From: Synechococcus sp. A10-1-5-1
GTDB taxonomy: Bacteria > Cyanobacteriota > Cyanobacteriia > PCC-6307 > Cyanobiaceae
DNA length: 64,000 nt
Direction: 5' to 3'
Assembly: GCF_023115425.1 (NCBI RefSeq)
Contig: NZ_CP096032.1
Coordinates: 2,108,001-2,172,000 of the forward strand
In this document: positions 34,225-42,281 of the stretch, in pieces
Position numbering within the stretch: the stretch's first letter is position 1
Layout of the letters: each line of letters opens with the position of its first letter
Translations under genes and position numbers: made by a program
The notes under the pieces: model-generated
The model's input: only the letters and a program-made list of their open reading frames with translations
Database searches by the model: none
What the model was told of the DNA's origin: nothing

Positions 34225-35163
34225 GTGATACCGCTGCTCGATCCAGGGCAGGCCAAGCGCCCCACGGCGGTGGCTCTGGGCAGTTTTGACGGCTTGCACC
34301 CGGGCCATCGCAGCGTGATCGCGGCCGTCACTGAACGAGCCGCACAGCTGGATCTTGTGCCAACGGTGGTCAGCTTCTGGCCCCACCCCCGGGAGGTTCT
34401 CTTTGGTGAGGCCCGCCTGCGGCTGGACCTGCCCGCCGAGAAATTGGGCCTGCTGGAGCCCCTGGGGATCGAGCAGTTGGTCCTGGTCCCCTTCACCAAG
34501 GAGCTGGCGTCGCTTTCCCCCGAGGCCTTTGTGCAGCAGGTGCTGCACGAGCAGCTGCAGGCCGGCTTCGTGGTGGTCGGCGAGAACTTCCGTTTTGGGG
34601 CGGGCCGCAGCGGCAACACCAAGACCCTGCAGCAGCTGGCCGCGGAACGGGGTATCGAGGTCCAAATCCAACCCCTGCTGGCGGAAGGGGAGGAGCAATT
34701 CAGCAGCAGTCGCATCCGCCGCGCGCTAGCGGTGGGGGATCTGCTGGAGGCCACTCGGCTGCTGGGCCGTCCCTACCGCTTTGGCGGGACCGTGGTCAGT
34801 GGCCGCGGCTTGGGCCGTCAGCTGGGTTGGCCCACCGCCAACCTGCAGGTGGACGGCCGCAAGTTTCTGCCCCTTGAGGGGGTCTATGCCGCTTGGGCCT
34901 GGCTCGGTGAGGAGCGGCTGGCGGCGGTGATGAACCTCGGGCCCCAGCCCACGGTGGATCCCACGGCTCCCTCGGCGGTTGAGGTCCATCTGCTCGGCCG
35001 AACCCTGGAGCTCAACGGTAAAACCCTGATGGTGGAGCCGGTGCGGTTGCTGCGAACGCAGCAGCGCTTTGAGAACCTCGAGGCCCTGGTGCAGCAAATC
35101 CAGCGCGACGCCGAGTGCGCGGCTGGGCTCTTGGACTCAGCTGGCGGGGTAAGCGTTGGTTAG
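34225..35163 (+). CDS. ribF: Bifunctional riboflavin kinase / FAD synthetase
   Basis: RibF makes FMN from riboflavin and then FAD. The adenylyltransferase half has GSFDGLHPGHRSVI, WPHPREVLFG and SSSRIRRALAVGDL; the kinase half has YRFGGTVVSGRGLGRQLGWPTANL and PLEGVYAAWAWL. The GTG at 34225 (MIPLLDPGQAKRPTAVALG) yields 312 aa, the usual size; the frame is open upstream to an ATG at 34114, but that stretch has no family resemblance. Its last 27 bases overlap a convergent small membrane-protein gene. Confidence 0.94.
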   Translation: MIPLLDPGQAKRPTAVALGSFDGLHPGHRSVIAAVTERAAQLDLVPTVVSFWPHPREVLFGEARLRLDLPAEKLGLLEPLGIEQLVLVPFTKELASLSPEAFVQQVLHEQLQAGFVVVGENFRFGAGRSGNTKTLQQLAAERGIEVQIQPLLAEGEEQFSSSRIRRALAVGDLLEATRLLGRPYRFGGTVVSGRGLGRQLGWPTANLQVDGRKFLPLEGVYAAWAWLGEERLAAVMNLGPQPTVDPTAPSAVEVHLLGRTLELNGKTLMVEPVRLLRTQQRFENLEALVQQIQRDAECAAGLLDSAGGVSVG

Positions 35164-35259
35164 GCCCCAGCTGATGAAGGCGACGATCGCCCCCAGCAGC
35201 AGAATCCCTGAGATCAGCACCACCATCGGGCTGTCGGATTCGCCCTGGGCCATCGCCAT
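35137..35259 (-). CDS. Small single-helix membrane protein (40 aa)
   Basis: The 40-aa product consists of a short polar N terminus (MAMAQGESDS), one hydrophobic helix (PMVVLISGILLLGAIVAFIS) and a short tail WGLTNAYPAS. The size and form resemble small thylakoid subunits of photosystems or NDH, but I cannot match it to a named one. ATG codons at 35259 and 35253 are both possible starts. It overlaps the 3' end of ribF by 27 bp on the opposite strand and is divergent from thiE. Confidence 0.6.
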   Translation of the reverse strand: MAMAQGESDSPMVVLISGILLLGAIVAFISWGLTNAYPAS

Positions 35260-35313
35260 TCCTGTTGGATTGCGCCTCAAACCTAAGCAGAGAGCCCTGC
35301 CCGTGCAGACGCC

Positions 35314-36381
35314 ATGACCACACCTGAACAGCCGGCGGCGGTGTTGCGGTTGCTCGATGCCAACCTCGACCGCGCCCGTGAGGGGCTGCGGGTGATCGAG
35401 GACTGGTGCCGCTTTGGCCTCGATCGAGCGGATCTGGTGGCCCGCAGCAAGGACATGCGCCAACGCTTGGGTCGGCTGCATGACGAGCGCTACAAGCAGG
35501 CCCGCGACGCCGCTGGCGATGTGGCCACGGGTATGGCGCATCCCGCCCAGCGGGAGCGGGAGCAGCCGCAGGCGGTGGTGGCGGCGAACTGCGGCCGCGT
35601 CCAGGAGGCCCTGCGGGTCTTGGAGGAATTCGGCCGTGGCGTGGATGATCGCCTGGCTGAGGAGGCCGCGGCGGTTCGCTACGCCCTCTACGACCTGGAG
35701 GTGGATGTGATCCGAGCGAGTGCAAGCGGGCAGGAGCGGCGTGAGCGCCTTCGGGCTGCGCGTTTGTATCTGGTGACCAGTCCTTCGCCCCGGCTGGAGG
35801 CCGTAGTGGAGGCCGCTCTTGAGGGGGGTGTGCGTTTGGTGCAGTACCGCGCCAAGGACGGAAGCCTGGCTCCCGATGGCCAACCGATGACCGATGCGGT
35901 GCGCCTTCAGCAGGCCCAGGCGCTGCGGCAGCTCTGCAGTCGCCACGGCGCTTTGTTTCTGGTCAACGACCGCATCGACATCGCCCTGGCGGTGGATGCC
36001 GACGGCGTGCATCTCGGCCAGGGGGATCTCCCGCCGGCCTTGGCACGGCAGCTGCTCGGCCCTGAGAAGTTGATCGGCCGCAGCACCCACGCCCTGGAGC
36101 AGTTGCAGCAGGCCATGCGCGATGGCTGTGACTACGTCGGTGTCGGACCGGTCAACGCCACACCCACCAAGCCTGGCCGTGAGCCAGTGGGATTGGATTA
36201 CGTCCGGCAGGCGGCAGCAGAGAGCGCCATTCCTTTCTTTGCCATCGGTGGGATTGAGAAGGGGAATCTGCCGGCGGTGTTGGCCACCGGTGCCACCCGG
36301 GTGGCTGTGGTGCGTGCGATCACCGAGGCTCCTGATCCGGCCCAGGCCGCCCGTGAACTGCTGGAGGCGCTGCAGGGATGA
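35314..36381 (+). CDS. thiE: Thiamine phosphate synthase with cyanobacterial N-terminal domain
   Basis: ThiE joins the thiazole and pyrimidine phosphates to thiamine phosphate. The 355-aa product has an N-terminal helical domain typical of cyanobacterial ThiE (1-140, LRLLDANLDRAREGLRVIED, VQEALRVLEEFGR). The TIM-barrel synthase follows from about residue 148 (RLYLVTSPSP, VRLVQYRAKDG, LFLVNDRIDIALAVDADGVH, LGQGDLP, GRSTH, YVGVGPVNATPTKPGR, FAIGGI). The function of the extra N-terminal domain is not known to me. The thiS start overlaps its stop as ATGA. Confidence 0.95.
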   Translation: MTTPEQPAAVLRLLDANLDRAREGLRVIEDWCRFGLDRADLVARSKDMRQRLGRLHDERYKQARDAAGDVATGMAHPAQREREQPQAVVAANCGRVQEALRVLEEFGRGVDDRLAEEAAAVRYALYDLEVDVIRASASGQERRERLRAARLYLVTSPSPRLEAVVEAALEGGVRLVQYRAKDGSLAPDGQPMTDAVRLQQAQALRQLCSRHGALFLVNDRIDIALAVDADGVHLGQGDLPPALARQLLGPEKLIGRSTHALEQLQQAMRDGCDYVGVGPVNATPTKPGREPVGLDYVRQAAAESAIPFFAIGGIEKGNLPAVLATGATRVAVVRAITEAPDPAQAARELLEALQG

Positions 36382-36584
36382 TTCAGGTTCGCGTCAATGG
36401 CGAAGCCACCAGCTGCCCGGAGGGTCTGAACCTGGTGCAGATGCTCGAGCACCTCGGCTATAGACCCCAACTGGTGGTGGTGGAGTTCAACGGCGAGATC
36501 CTGCCGCGGGCCCGCTGGGCTGAACAGCCGGTTCGGGAAGCCGATGGTCTGGAGGTGGTCACCATCGTCGGCGGGGGTTCTTAG
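36378..36584 (+). CDS. thiS: Sulfur carrier protein ThiS
   Basis: ThiS is the ubiquitin-fold sulfur donor for thiazole formation; its C-terminal Gly is adenylated and thiocarboxylated. The 68-aa product has the expected beta-grasp pattern (MIQVRVNGEATSC, LNLVQMLEHLGY, LVVVEFNGEILPR, GLEVVTIVGGGS). The ending is GGGS, not the bare Gly-Gly of most ThiS proteins, so a trim or lineage-specific tail is implied. It overlaps thiE by 4 nt and is cotranscribed with it. Confidence 0.92.
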   Translation: MIQVRVNGEATSCPEGLNLVQMLEHLGYRPQLVVVEFNGEILPRARWAEQPVREADGLEVVTIVGGGS

Positions 36585-36608
36585 ATTCCATCGAGCTAGA
36601 GCTCTGCC

Positions 36609-37562
36609 GTGGCCGCTTCACGTCCCTCCTCGCTCGTGCGCCGGCTGCTCAGTGGCTTGATGGTTCCGGCCCTGGTGCTCACACTTCTGCTGGCGTTGCC
36701 GCAGGCCAGCCAGGCGGCGAGCGGTGGTCGGATTGGCGGCGGCAGCTTCCGTTCCGCCCCGATGCCCCGCAGCTACGGCGGTGGCGGCTACCGCGGCGGC
36801 GGTTATCAGCGGGGCTATGGGGGCGGCTTTGGCTTCCCCTTTGTGGTGCCCTTCTTCTTTGGTGGGGGCGGCCTTTTTGGCTTCTTGATCCTGATGGCCG
36901 TGGTGGGCTTGCTGGTGAATGCGGTCCGCGGTGGCGGCGGTGGTGGTGGCGCCTCCCTGCCGGCTGGCATGCGAGGCGGTTCGATCGATCGTGCTCAGAG
37001 CGATGGACCGGTCTCGATCGCCCAACTGCAGGTGGGGCTGCTGGCCTCGGCTCGGGAATTGCAGCGCGATCTGCGGGAGCTCGCGGGCAGTGCTGACACC
37101 AGCACCAGCAGCGGCCTGCAGCGGGTCTTGCAGGACAGCACCTTGGCCCTGCTGCGTCAGCCTGATCTCTGGGTCTATGCCAACGCTGAGGTGGGGCAGG
37201 TTCCCTTCCAAGCGGCGGAATCCACGTTTAACCGCCTCTCGATGACCGAGCGCAGCAAGCTGCGCAGCGAGGTCACCAGCAATGTTTCCGGGACAGTCAG
37301 CGCCAACACCGGCAGCCAGGCTGGTGACGCTGATGCTGTCAGCGATTACATCGCCGTCACCCTTCTGGTGGCCAGCCGCAGTCGCCTCACCCTCAAGCCA
37401 GTGAATGGGTCCGAGGAGTTGCGCGAGACCCTACGCATCCTGGGCTCGGTTCCCTCCAGTCAGCTCTTGGCCCTGGAGGTGATCTGGCAGCCCGATGGGG
37501 CCGGCGATGTCCTCAGTGCCGATGAGCTGATTACGGCCTATCCGCAGCTCAAACATCTTTGA
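36609..37562 (+). CDS. DUF1517 family exported or membrane protein
   Basis: The 317-aa product has an N-terminal signal sequence (about 14-37, ending QASQAAS), a Gly/Tyr/Arg-rich stretch (PRSYGGGGYRGGGYQRGYGG), a second hydrophobic segment (FLILMAVVGLLVNAV, about residues 96-110), and a soluble domain of about 190 residues (VSIAQLQVGLLASARELQRD, SDYIAVTLLVASRSRL, LAALEVIWQP-like ending). This organisation fits the DUF1517 family of cyanobacteria and chloroplasts, without assigned activity. Start is GTG, 24 bp after thiS. A hairpin-forming repeat lies 16 bp downstream. Confidence 0.83.
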   Translation: MAASRPSSLVRRLLSGLMVPALVLTLLLALPQASQAASGGRIGGGSFRSAPMPRSYGGGGYRGGGYQRGYGGGFGFPFVVPFFFGGGGLFGFLILMAVVGLLVNAVRGGGGGGGASLPAGMRGGSIDRAQSDGPVSIAQLQVGLLASARELQRDLRELAGSADTSTSSGLQRVLQDSTLALLRQPDLWVYANAEVGQVPFQAAESTFNRLSMTERSKLRSEVTSNVSGTVSANTGSQAGDADAVSDYIAVTLLVASRSRLTLKPVNGSEELRETLRILGSVPSSQLLALEVIWQPDGAGDVLSADELITAYPQLKHL

Positions 37563-37578
37563 TCTTGCCTCTTTTGAT

Positions 37579-37597
37579 TTCCTCAAGATTTGAGGAA
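37579..37597. repeat. Perfect inverted repeat between DUF1517 gene and small ORF
   Basis: Arms TTCCTCAA (37579-37586) and TTGAGGAA (37590-37597) flank GAT. No T tract follows, so it is a weak terminator candidate; it may equally be a regulator site for the small gene at 37687. The rest of the 124-bp gap shows nothing clear. Confidence 0.45.
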
Positions 37598-37686
37598 TTA
37601 AAGAAACTCTTCGGCTCCTGATCGGCTGAAGCGGTTGTTCTTCGTCGGGCGGAATCTCTAAGGTCTGAGAACTTCTTTTTTCATAC

Positions 37687-37851
37687 GTGTCCACCCCGCG
37701 CCACTCCACGGAGACCTCTGCCATGAAGTGGCATGCCAATGGTGAGTTGGCTGGCGTGGATCTGCAGGCGCTCCTCAGCCGTTTGAACAAGGTGGAGAGC
37801 GAAGAGTGTGCACGGGAGCTGGAGTGGCTCAGCCGCCGCGACGAGGTCTGA
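37687..37851 (+). CDS. Small protein of unknown function (54 aa)
   Basis: The ORF encodes 54 aa from GTG at 37687, or 42 aa from ATG at 37723. The conserved-looking part is a single amphipathic helix (LAGVDLQALLSRLNKVESEE, then CARELEWLSRRDEV). No signal peptide, membrane segment or recognisable motif is present. It stands alone on the plus strand with AT-rich upstream sequence that could hold a promoter. Coding status is inferred from codon pattern and reading-frame integrity only. Confidence 0.5.
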   Translation: MSTPRHSTETSAMKWHANGELAGVDLQALLSRLNKVESEECARELEWLSRRDEV

Positions 37852-37966
37852 GCGCTGGTCCGGCGCTCTTTGAGAGCCAATCCTGAAGGTCGGCCGCAGA
37901 TTCGTCTCAGCCCGGTTGCACGGTTCAGGGCTGCTCACCACACTGCGGAGCACCGGCGTTGCGTGC

Positions 37967-38125
37967 ATGGCTCGGCGATCGATGCAGTGGGTCAACACCC
38001 CCGTGTTGATGGAGGCCTTGGACCGCTATGAACAGGGGCGCCTGCCCCGCTCTATGCGTCTTTGGGTGGAAGCGGTGCTGGAGTTGGAGCGCCCGCTTAC
38101 CGCTCCGCTGCGGCCCCACTGCTGA
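37967..38125 (+). CDS. Small basic protein of unknown function (52 aa)
   Basis: The 52-aa product is Arg-rich (MARRSMQWVNTPVLMEALD, RYEQGRLPRSMRLWVEAVLE) and probably a two-helix soluble protein. ATG at 37967 is preferred, with GTG one codon earlier. Its last 29 bases overlap the 3' end of larB on the opposite strand. Codon use is like that of neighbouring genes; no family is recognised. Confidence 0.5.
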   Translation: MARRSMQWVNTPVLMEALDRYEQGRLPRSMRLWVEAVLELERPLTAPLRPHC

Positions 38126-38777
38126 GCAGGATCCGCAGGGCTGCCATCGCGGCGCCATAGCCGTTGTCGATATTCACCACGCTGAGGCCTGGAGCGCAGC
38201 TGGCCAGCATTCCGTGGAGGGCTGCCTGGCCGCCGGCGCTGACGCCGTAGCCGACGCTGACGGGAACCCCGATCACCGGTTGGGGCAGCAGGCCAGCGAG
38301 GACCGTGGGCAGTGCTCCTTCCATGCCGGCACAGGCGATCAGCACCCGGGCCTGGCGCAGTCGATCGAGTTGGTCCAGCAGGCGGTGCAAACCCGCCACG
38401 CCCACATCCAGCACCAGCTCGCAGGCAATCCCGTGCCACTGCAGAGCGAGCTGCGCTTCGGCGGCGACTGGGAGATCACTGGTGCCGCCGCTCAGGACCA
38501 CCACGTCCCCCAGCGCGGGCCTGGCGGCTGCAGCTGAACCGAGGCTCAGGCAACGCGCGTCCGTGTGGAACTGCAGCTGCGGGTCATTCGCGAGCAACGC
38601 GGCGACGGCCTGGGCCTTGGCGGCATCCACTCGGGTGGCCAGGGCCAGCTCGCCGCTTCGCTGCTGCCGCACCAGGATCGCGGCGATCTGCTCGGCGCTC
38701 TTGTGCTCTCCCCAAATGGCCTCCGCCATCCCGAGGCGTTGGCGGCGCTGTAGATCCAGGCGGGCCTGCTCGCTCAT
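38097..38777 (-). CDS. larB: Nickel pincer cofactor biosynthesis protein LarB
   Basis: LarB carboxylates and hydrolyses nicotinic acid adenine dinucleotide in synthesis of the nickel-pincer cofactor of lactate racemase. The 226-aa product resembles PurE-type carboxylases: VVVLSGGTSDLPVAAEAQL, ELVLDVGVAGLHRLLDQLD, VLIACAGMEGALPTVLAGL, and GVPVSVGYGVSAGGQAALHGM, then VVNIDNGYGAA. LarC, LarE and LarA are not in the window. The ATG overlaps the stop of the upstream TIGR03792 gene as ATGA. Confidence 0.92.
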   Translation of the reverse strand: MSEQARLDLQRRQRLGMAEAIWGEHKSAEQIAAILVRQQRSGELALATRVDAAKAQAVAALLANDPQLQFHTDARCLSLGSAAAARPALGDVVVLSGGTSDLPVAAEAQLALQWHGIACELVLDVGVAGLHRLLDQLDRLRQARVLIACAGMEGALPTVLAGLLPQPVIGVPVSVGYGVSAGGQAALHGMLASCAPGLSVVNIDNGYGAAMAALRILLSSGAAAER

Positions 38778-39205
38778 GCAGCCGGGATCAGTTCCCCTTC
38801 AAAGACCAGAGGGAAGGGATTGCCTTGCCGTTGGCCCGTGGCTTCGCGGGCGAGTTGCTCAAAACGCTCTTGCACGGCCTCCACCTCGGCTTCGGGGATC
38901 GCTTTCCATTGCTCTTTGCTGGCCCAGCGGATGAGCAGCGTGCCTTCCTCCCGTTCGCTGTCCCAGAGCAATTCGCGGCCCAGGAAACCGGCTTGCTGTT
39001 GCAGCCACGGTTCCCAACTGCCCTGCTCGGCTTGCATCCAGGCGGCGCGACCCTCCGCCGGCACCTTGATCCGTAGGTGCTCAACGACGACCACCTCCAG
39101 TTGACCGCCGGGCTGGTCGTTGGTGGCAATCGCCACGTCGGGATGGCCAGCCAGCAGCATCGCCAGGCAGAGCGCGAGTGCGGCGACCCTAGCGAGCAGG
39201 CTCAT
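38774..39205 (-). CDS. TIGR03792 family exported protein (ABM-like fold)
   Basis: The 143-aa product starts with a signal peptide (hydrophobic 4-22, then AIATNDQ) and continues with a dimeric-barrel-like body ([56 protein letters not shown]). This agrees with the TIGR03792 family of cyanobacteria, related to antibiotic-monooxygenase folds; activity is unknown. It overlaps ispF and larB by ATGA on either side, so the three genes are translationally chained. Confidence 0.8.
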   Translation of the reverse strand: MSLLARVAALALCLAMLLAGHPDVAIATNDQPGGQLEVVVVEHLRIKVPAEGRAAWMQAEQGSWEPWLQQQAGFLGRELLWDSEREEGTLLIRWASKEQWKAIPEAEVEAVQERFEQLAREATGQRQGNPFPLVFEGELIPAA

Positions 39206-39687
39206 GGTTTCTGCAGCAGGGCCACGGCCTGGCAGGAGATGCCCTCCTCACGGCCCTCGGCGCCGAGCTTTTCATTGGTCGTGGCTTTGACGCCCACCTG
39301 ATCGGGCTCCACACCCATGCGCGCGGCGATGGCACAGCGCATGGCTTCGATATGCGGCTTGAGCTTCGGGCGCTCGGCAACCACGACGGAATCGACGTTC
39401 ACGACACTCCAGCCCCGCTCACGCACCAAGGCCACGACCTGCTCCAACAGCACCAGGCTGTCGGCACCCTTCCACTTCGGGTCGTCGGGGGGGAAGTACT
39501 TGCCGATGTCCCCAAGGGACAGGGCCCCCAGCAGGGCATCCATGATCGCGTGCACCAGCACGTCGGCATCGCTGTGGCCATCGAGTCCCAGGCCTGCGGG
39601 ATGGTCCAGCCGTTGGCCGCCCAGGATCAGCGGCCGACCCGGCACCAGCCGGTGGATGTCGTAGCCGTTGCCGATGCGGAGTGGCAT
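39202..39687 (-). CDS. ispF: 2-C-methyl-D-erythritol 2,4-cyclodiphosphate synthase
   Basis: IspF is the fifth enzyme of the plastid-type isoprenoid (MEP) pathway, supplying carotenoids, phytol and quinones. The 161-aa product has the zinc ligands in GYDIHRL (Asp, His) and [19 protein letters not shown], the [10 protein letters not shown] loop, and [16 protein letters not shown]. The length is standard. It is first in the chain ispF-TIGR03792-larB on the minus strand. Confidence 0.97.
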   Translation of the reverse strand: MPLRIGNGYDIHRLVPGRPLILGGQRLDHPAGLGLDGHSDADVLVHAIMDALLGALSLGDIGKYFPPDDPKWKGADSLVLLEQVVALVRERGWSVVNVDSVVVAERPKLKPHIEAMRCAIAARMGVEPDQVGVKATTNEKLGAEGREEGISCQAVALLQKP

Positions 39688-39715
39688 GGGTGCCGGTTGC
39701 GCTTGGTTTTGGAAC

Positions 39716-40159
39716 CTAGGCGCTCGGCAGCACCTGCAGGTTGGTGCCGTCCCGGCCCATCACCAGCACCTGGCTGCCGGGCTGAAGCGCTTGCCCAGGC
39801 TCCAGGTTCTCCGCTGCCCAGCTTTGGCCGTGCCAGAGCACCCGACCCTGGTCACTTCCTGCATCAAAGCCACTGATGACCTCGGCGTACTGGGCCGCGT
39901 CGCTCTGGCGGATGGCCCGCTCCCGCTTGCGCGCGGACCAGCGCTGCAGCAGCAGAAGCAGGGCGAGCGAGCCAGAGGCAAAGAGCAGCAGCTGCAGCCC
40001 CAGGTTCAGGGGCAACCAGGCGCAGAGCAGCGAGACGAACAGGGCGGCCAGGGCCGCGGCGAGCAGTCCGTCGAACTCCACCCCGAGCCACTCCAGGGCC
40101 AAGAGGGCCAAGGCAACCAGAAACCAGAGCAGCGCAGTCACGGGGTTGCGATCAGGCAC
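39716..40159 (-). CDS. NfeD-like membrane protein
   Basis: The product has two or three N-terminal membrane helices ([51 protein letters not shown]) and a C-terminal OB-fold domain ([40 protein letters not shown]) typical of short NfeD proteins, which partner SPFH proteins in membrane microdomains. An SPFH gene is immediately divergent, supporting that link. The start is uncertain: GTG at 40159 is chosen, but TTG at 40198 would overlap the SPFH ATG, and another GTG lies six codons further in. Confidence 0.82.
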   Translation of the reverse strand: MPDRNPVTALLWFLVALALLALEWLGVEFDGLLAAALAALFVSLLCAWLPLNLGLQLLLFASGSLALLLLLQRWSARKRERAIRQSDAAQYAEVISGFDAGSDQGRVLWHGQSWAAENLEPGQALQPGSQVLVMGRDGTNLQVLPSA

Positions 40160-40197
40160 CTGCTGCCTAGCTTGAAGCTGACTGAGCGATTGGGCCA

Positions 40198-41109
40198 ATG
40201 GAAGCGCTGTTTGGCTTGCCGGCCCTGGTGGTCATGGCCTTTTTGGGGCTCAACAGCATCAAGGTCACCAGCGGCGGGCAATCCCGTCTGGTGGAGCGGC
40301 TGGGGAAGTACGACCGGCAGCTGCAGCCGGGGCTCTCCTTGGTGCTTCCTGTGGTCGAGCGGGTGGTGAGCCATGAGTCGCTGAAGGAGCGGGTGCTCGA
40401 CATCCCGCCGCAGCAGTGCATCACCCGCGACAACGTCGCCATTGAGGTGGATGCGGTCGTCTATTGGCAACTGCTGGAGCACGAGCGGGCCTACTACTCC
40501 GTCGACAACCTTCAGGCGGCGATGGTCAACCTGGTGTTGACCCAGATCCGTGCTGAGATGGGCAAGCTCGATCTGGATCAGACCTTCACGACGCGCCAGG
40601 AGGTGAATGAGGCGCTGCTGCGGGAGTTGGATTCCGCCACCGACCCCTGGGGGGTGAAGGTCACCCGTGTGGAGCTGCGGGACATCCAACCCTCCCGCGG
40701 CGTGCAGCAGGCGATGGAGCAGCAGATGACCGCGGAGCGGGAGAAGCGCGCCGCGATCCTGCGCTCGGAAGGCGAGAAGGAGTCCCAGCTGAATGCGGCC
40801 CGGGGGCGGGCTGAAGCGCTGGTGCTCGATGCCAAGGCCAAGCAGGAAGCCCTGCTGCTGGAAGCGGAAGCCCAGGCCAAGCAACAGGCTCTCTTGGCTC
40901 AGGCCCGCGCCGATGCATCCACCCGTTTAGCCAAGGCGATTCAGGCCGATCCTGAGGCGGCGGAAGCGATGCGCCTGCTGCTGGCTGGCGATTGGATGGC
41001 GATGGGCGAGCAGATGGCCCAGGCCCCTGGGGGCAGCGTCTTGATGGTGGACCCCCAAAGCCCGGCAGCCTTGATCTCCGCCCTCAAGGGTTTCCAGCAG
41101 CAGGGTTAG
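40198..41109 (+). CDS. SPFH/band-7 (stomatin-like) protein
   Basis: The 303-aa protein has one N-terminal hydrophobic segment (residues 2-18), an SPFH domain (about 20-180, SRLVERLGKYDRQLQPGLS, LDIPPQQCITRDNVAIEVDA, WGVKVTRVELRDIQP) and a coiled coil rich in Ala/Glu/Gln (180-250). It is a paraslipin-type stomatin, expected to form oligomeric scaffolds at the cell or thylakoid membrane and often paired with NfeD. The NfeD-like gene is divergent next to it. Its stop interlocks with that of trmD (TTAG, 41106-41109). Confidence 0.92.
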   Translation: MEALFGLPALVVMAFLGLNSIKVTSGGQSRLVERLGKYDRQLQPGLSLVLPVVERVVSHESLKERVLDIPPQQCITRDNVAIEVDAVVYWQLLEHERAYYSVDNLQAAMVNLVLTQIRAEMGKLDLDQTFTTRQEVNEALLRELDSATDPWGVKVTRVELRDIQPSRGVQQAMEQQMTAEREKRAAILRSEGEKESQLNAARGRAEALVLDAKAKQEALLLEAEAQAKQQALLAQARADASTRLAKAIQADPEAAEAMRLLLAGDWMAMGEQMAQAPGGSVLMVDPQSPAALISALKGFQQQG

Positions 41110-41801
41110 GTCTGCTGCTCCGCTTGCCAGCGGGCGTAGAGATCAGGTCTTCGCTCGCGGGTGCGCTCTTGCTGCTGCTGAGCGCGCCAGCGGGCAATGG
41201 CGCCATGGTCGCCGCTGCGCAGGACATCCGGAACGGTCATGCCGCGGAAGTCCGCCGGGCGGGTGTAGTGGGGGTGCTCCAGCAGCAGCGCGCTGTGGCT
41301 CTCCTCCTCCAGGCAGGCCTCGGTGCCGACGGTGCCCGGCAACAGGCGAACCACGCCGTTGATGATCGTCATCGCCGGCAGTTCGCCGCCGGTCAGCACG
41401 AAGTCTCCGATCGAGACTTCCTCGTCGGCCAGGGAGCGAATCCGCTCATCAAATCCCTCGTAGTGGCCGCAGAGGAAGACCAGCTGGTCGTAGTCCGCAG
41501 ACCAGCGGCGTAGGTCCACCTGGCGCAGGGGTTGCCCCTGGGGTGACATCAACAGGGTGCGCCGGCGCGGTTGCACCGGGATCGACTCGAAGGCGGCAAA
41601 GACCGGCTCCGGCTTGAGCACCATGCCGGCACCGCCGCCATAGGGCTCGTCGTCCACCTTGCGGTAGCGATCCGTGGCGAAATCCCGCGGGTTGTGCACG
41701 TGGAGCTCAGCGCGGCCGGCAGCGAAGGCGCGGCCGATCACCCCAAGACCCTGCAGTGGCGCAAAGGCTTCCGGGGTCAGGCTGACCACATCGAGACGCA
41801 T
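41106..41801 (-). CDS. trmD: tRNA (guanine-37-N1)-methyltransferase TrmD
   Basis: TrmD methylates G37 next to the anticodon and prevents frameshifting. The 231-aa product has the SPOUT trefoil-knot signatures YGGGAGMVLKPEPV, LLMSPQGQPLRQ, VFLCGHYEGFDERI and SIGDFVLTGGELPAM, then NGVVRLLPGTVG, and the C-terminal DNA-binding-like helices. The ATG start is clear. It lies 3 nt downstream of the CpcS-like lyase gene and is followed by a convergent SPFH gene. Confidence 0.97.
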   Translation of the reverse strand: MRLDVVSLTPEAFAPLQGLGVIGRAFAAGRAELHVHNPRDFATDRYRKVDDEPYGGGAGMVLKPEPVFAAFESIPVQPRRRTLLMSPQGQPLRQVDLRRWSADYDQLVFLCGHYEGFDERIRSLADEEVSIGDFVLTGGELPAMTIINGVVRLLPGTVGTEACLEEESHSALLLEHPHYTRPADFRGMTVPDVLRSGDHGAIARWRAQQQQERTRERRPDLYARWQAEQQT

Positions 41802-41804
41802 CGC

Positions 41805-42269
41805 TCAGGCGGCGGGCCGGCTGACCCGGCGGATTTCAGAGCTGAAGCTGGCGCGTCCAGGGGTGCCATCGGCCGGCTGCTCGATGGTGGAGCGCAGGCG
41901 CAGGTTGGGCTTGTTGAACCAGATCCGCTCGCGGATCTCGCTGTCGCCCTGCTCCAGGATCAGCTCCAGGCTGCAGTCGGGCCAGAGGGTCCAGCGGCCC
42001 TGCTGCTCCCCCGCTTGGAACTGGCCATCGGCTTGGAACTGAAGCTGCTTGGGTGTCTGGTCCTTGGGCCCCACGCTCAGCCCCCCGGGGTTGCCCTCGA
42101 GGTGGCGGACCACCAGCTCCCCGCGCTCGCTGCTGTGCCACTCGTCGCCTTCTCCGGCGTCGCTGTCATCACCGAGGACGAAACGGGATCGCAGGCACAT
42201 CCACTCGCCTTCACAGAGGTGCAGGAAGGCTTCGATTGAGTCCGGAGGGAAGGAGGCGTTGTCGCTCAT
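41805..42269 (-). CDS. Phycobiliprotein lyase, CpcS/CpeS family
   Basis: CpcS/CpeS lyases attach bilin chromophores to cysteines of phycobiliproteins. The 154-aa product has the lipocalin-type pattern of the family: SIEAFLHLCEGEWMCLRSRF at the start, GRWTLWPDCSLELIL, then ERIWFNKPNLRLRSTIEQ and FSSEIRRVSRP at the end. No phycobiliprotein structural gene is in the window, so the bilin and subunit are unknown. It is placed between era and trmD, an unrelated context, 12 bp from era. Confidence 0.85.
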   Translation of the reverse strand: MSDNASFPPDSIEAFLHLCEGEWMCLRSRFVLGDDSDAGEGDEWHSSERGELVVRHLEGNPGGLSVGPKDQTPKQLQFQADGQFQAGEQQGRWTLWPDCSLELILEQGDSEIRERIWFNKPNLRLRSTIEQPADGTPGRASFSSEIRRVSRPAA

Positions 42270-42281
42270 TGGGCGATTCTC

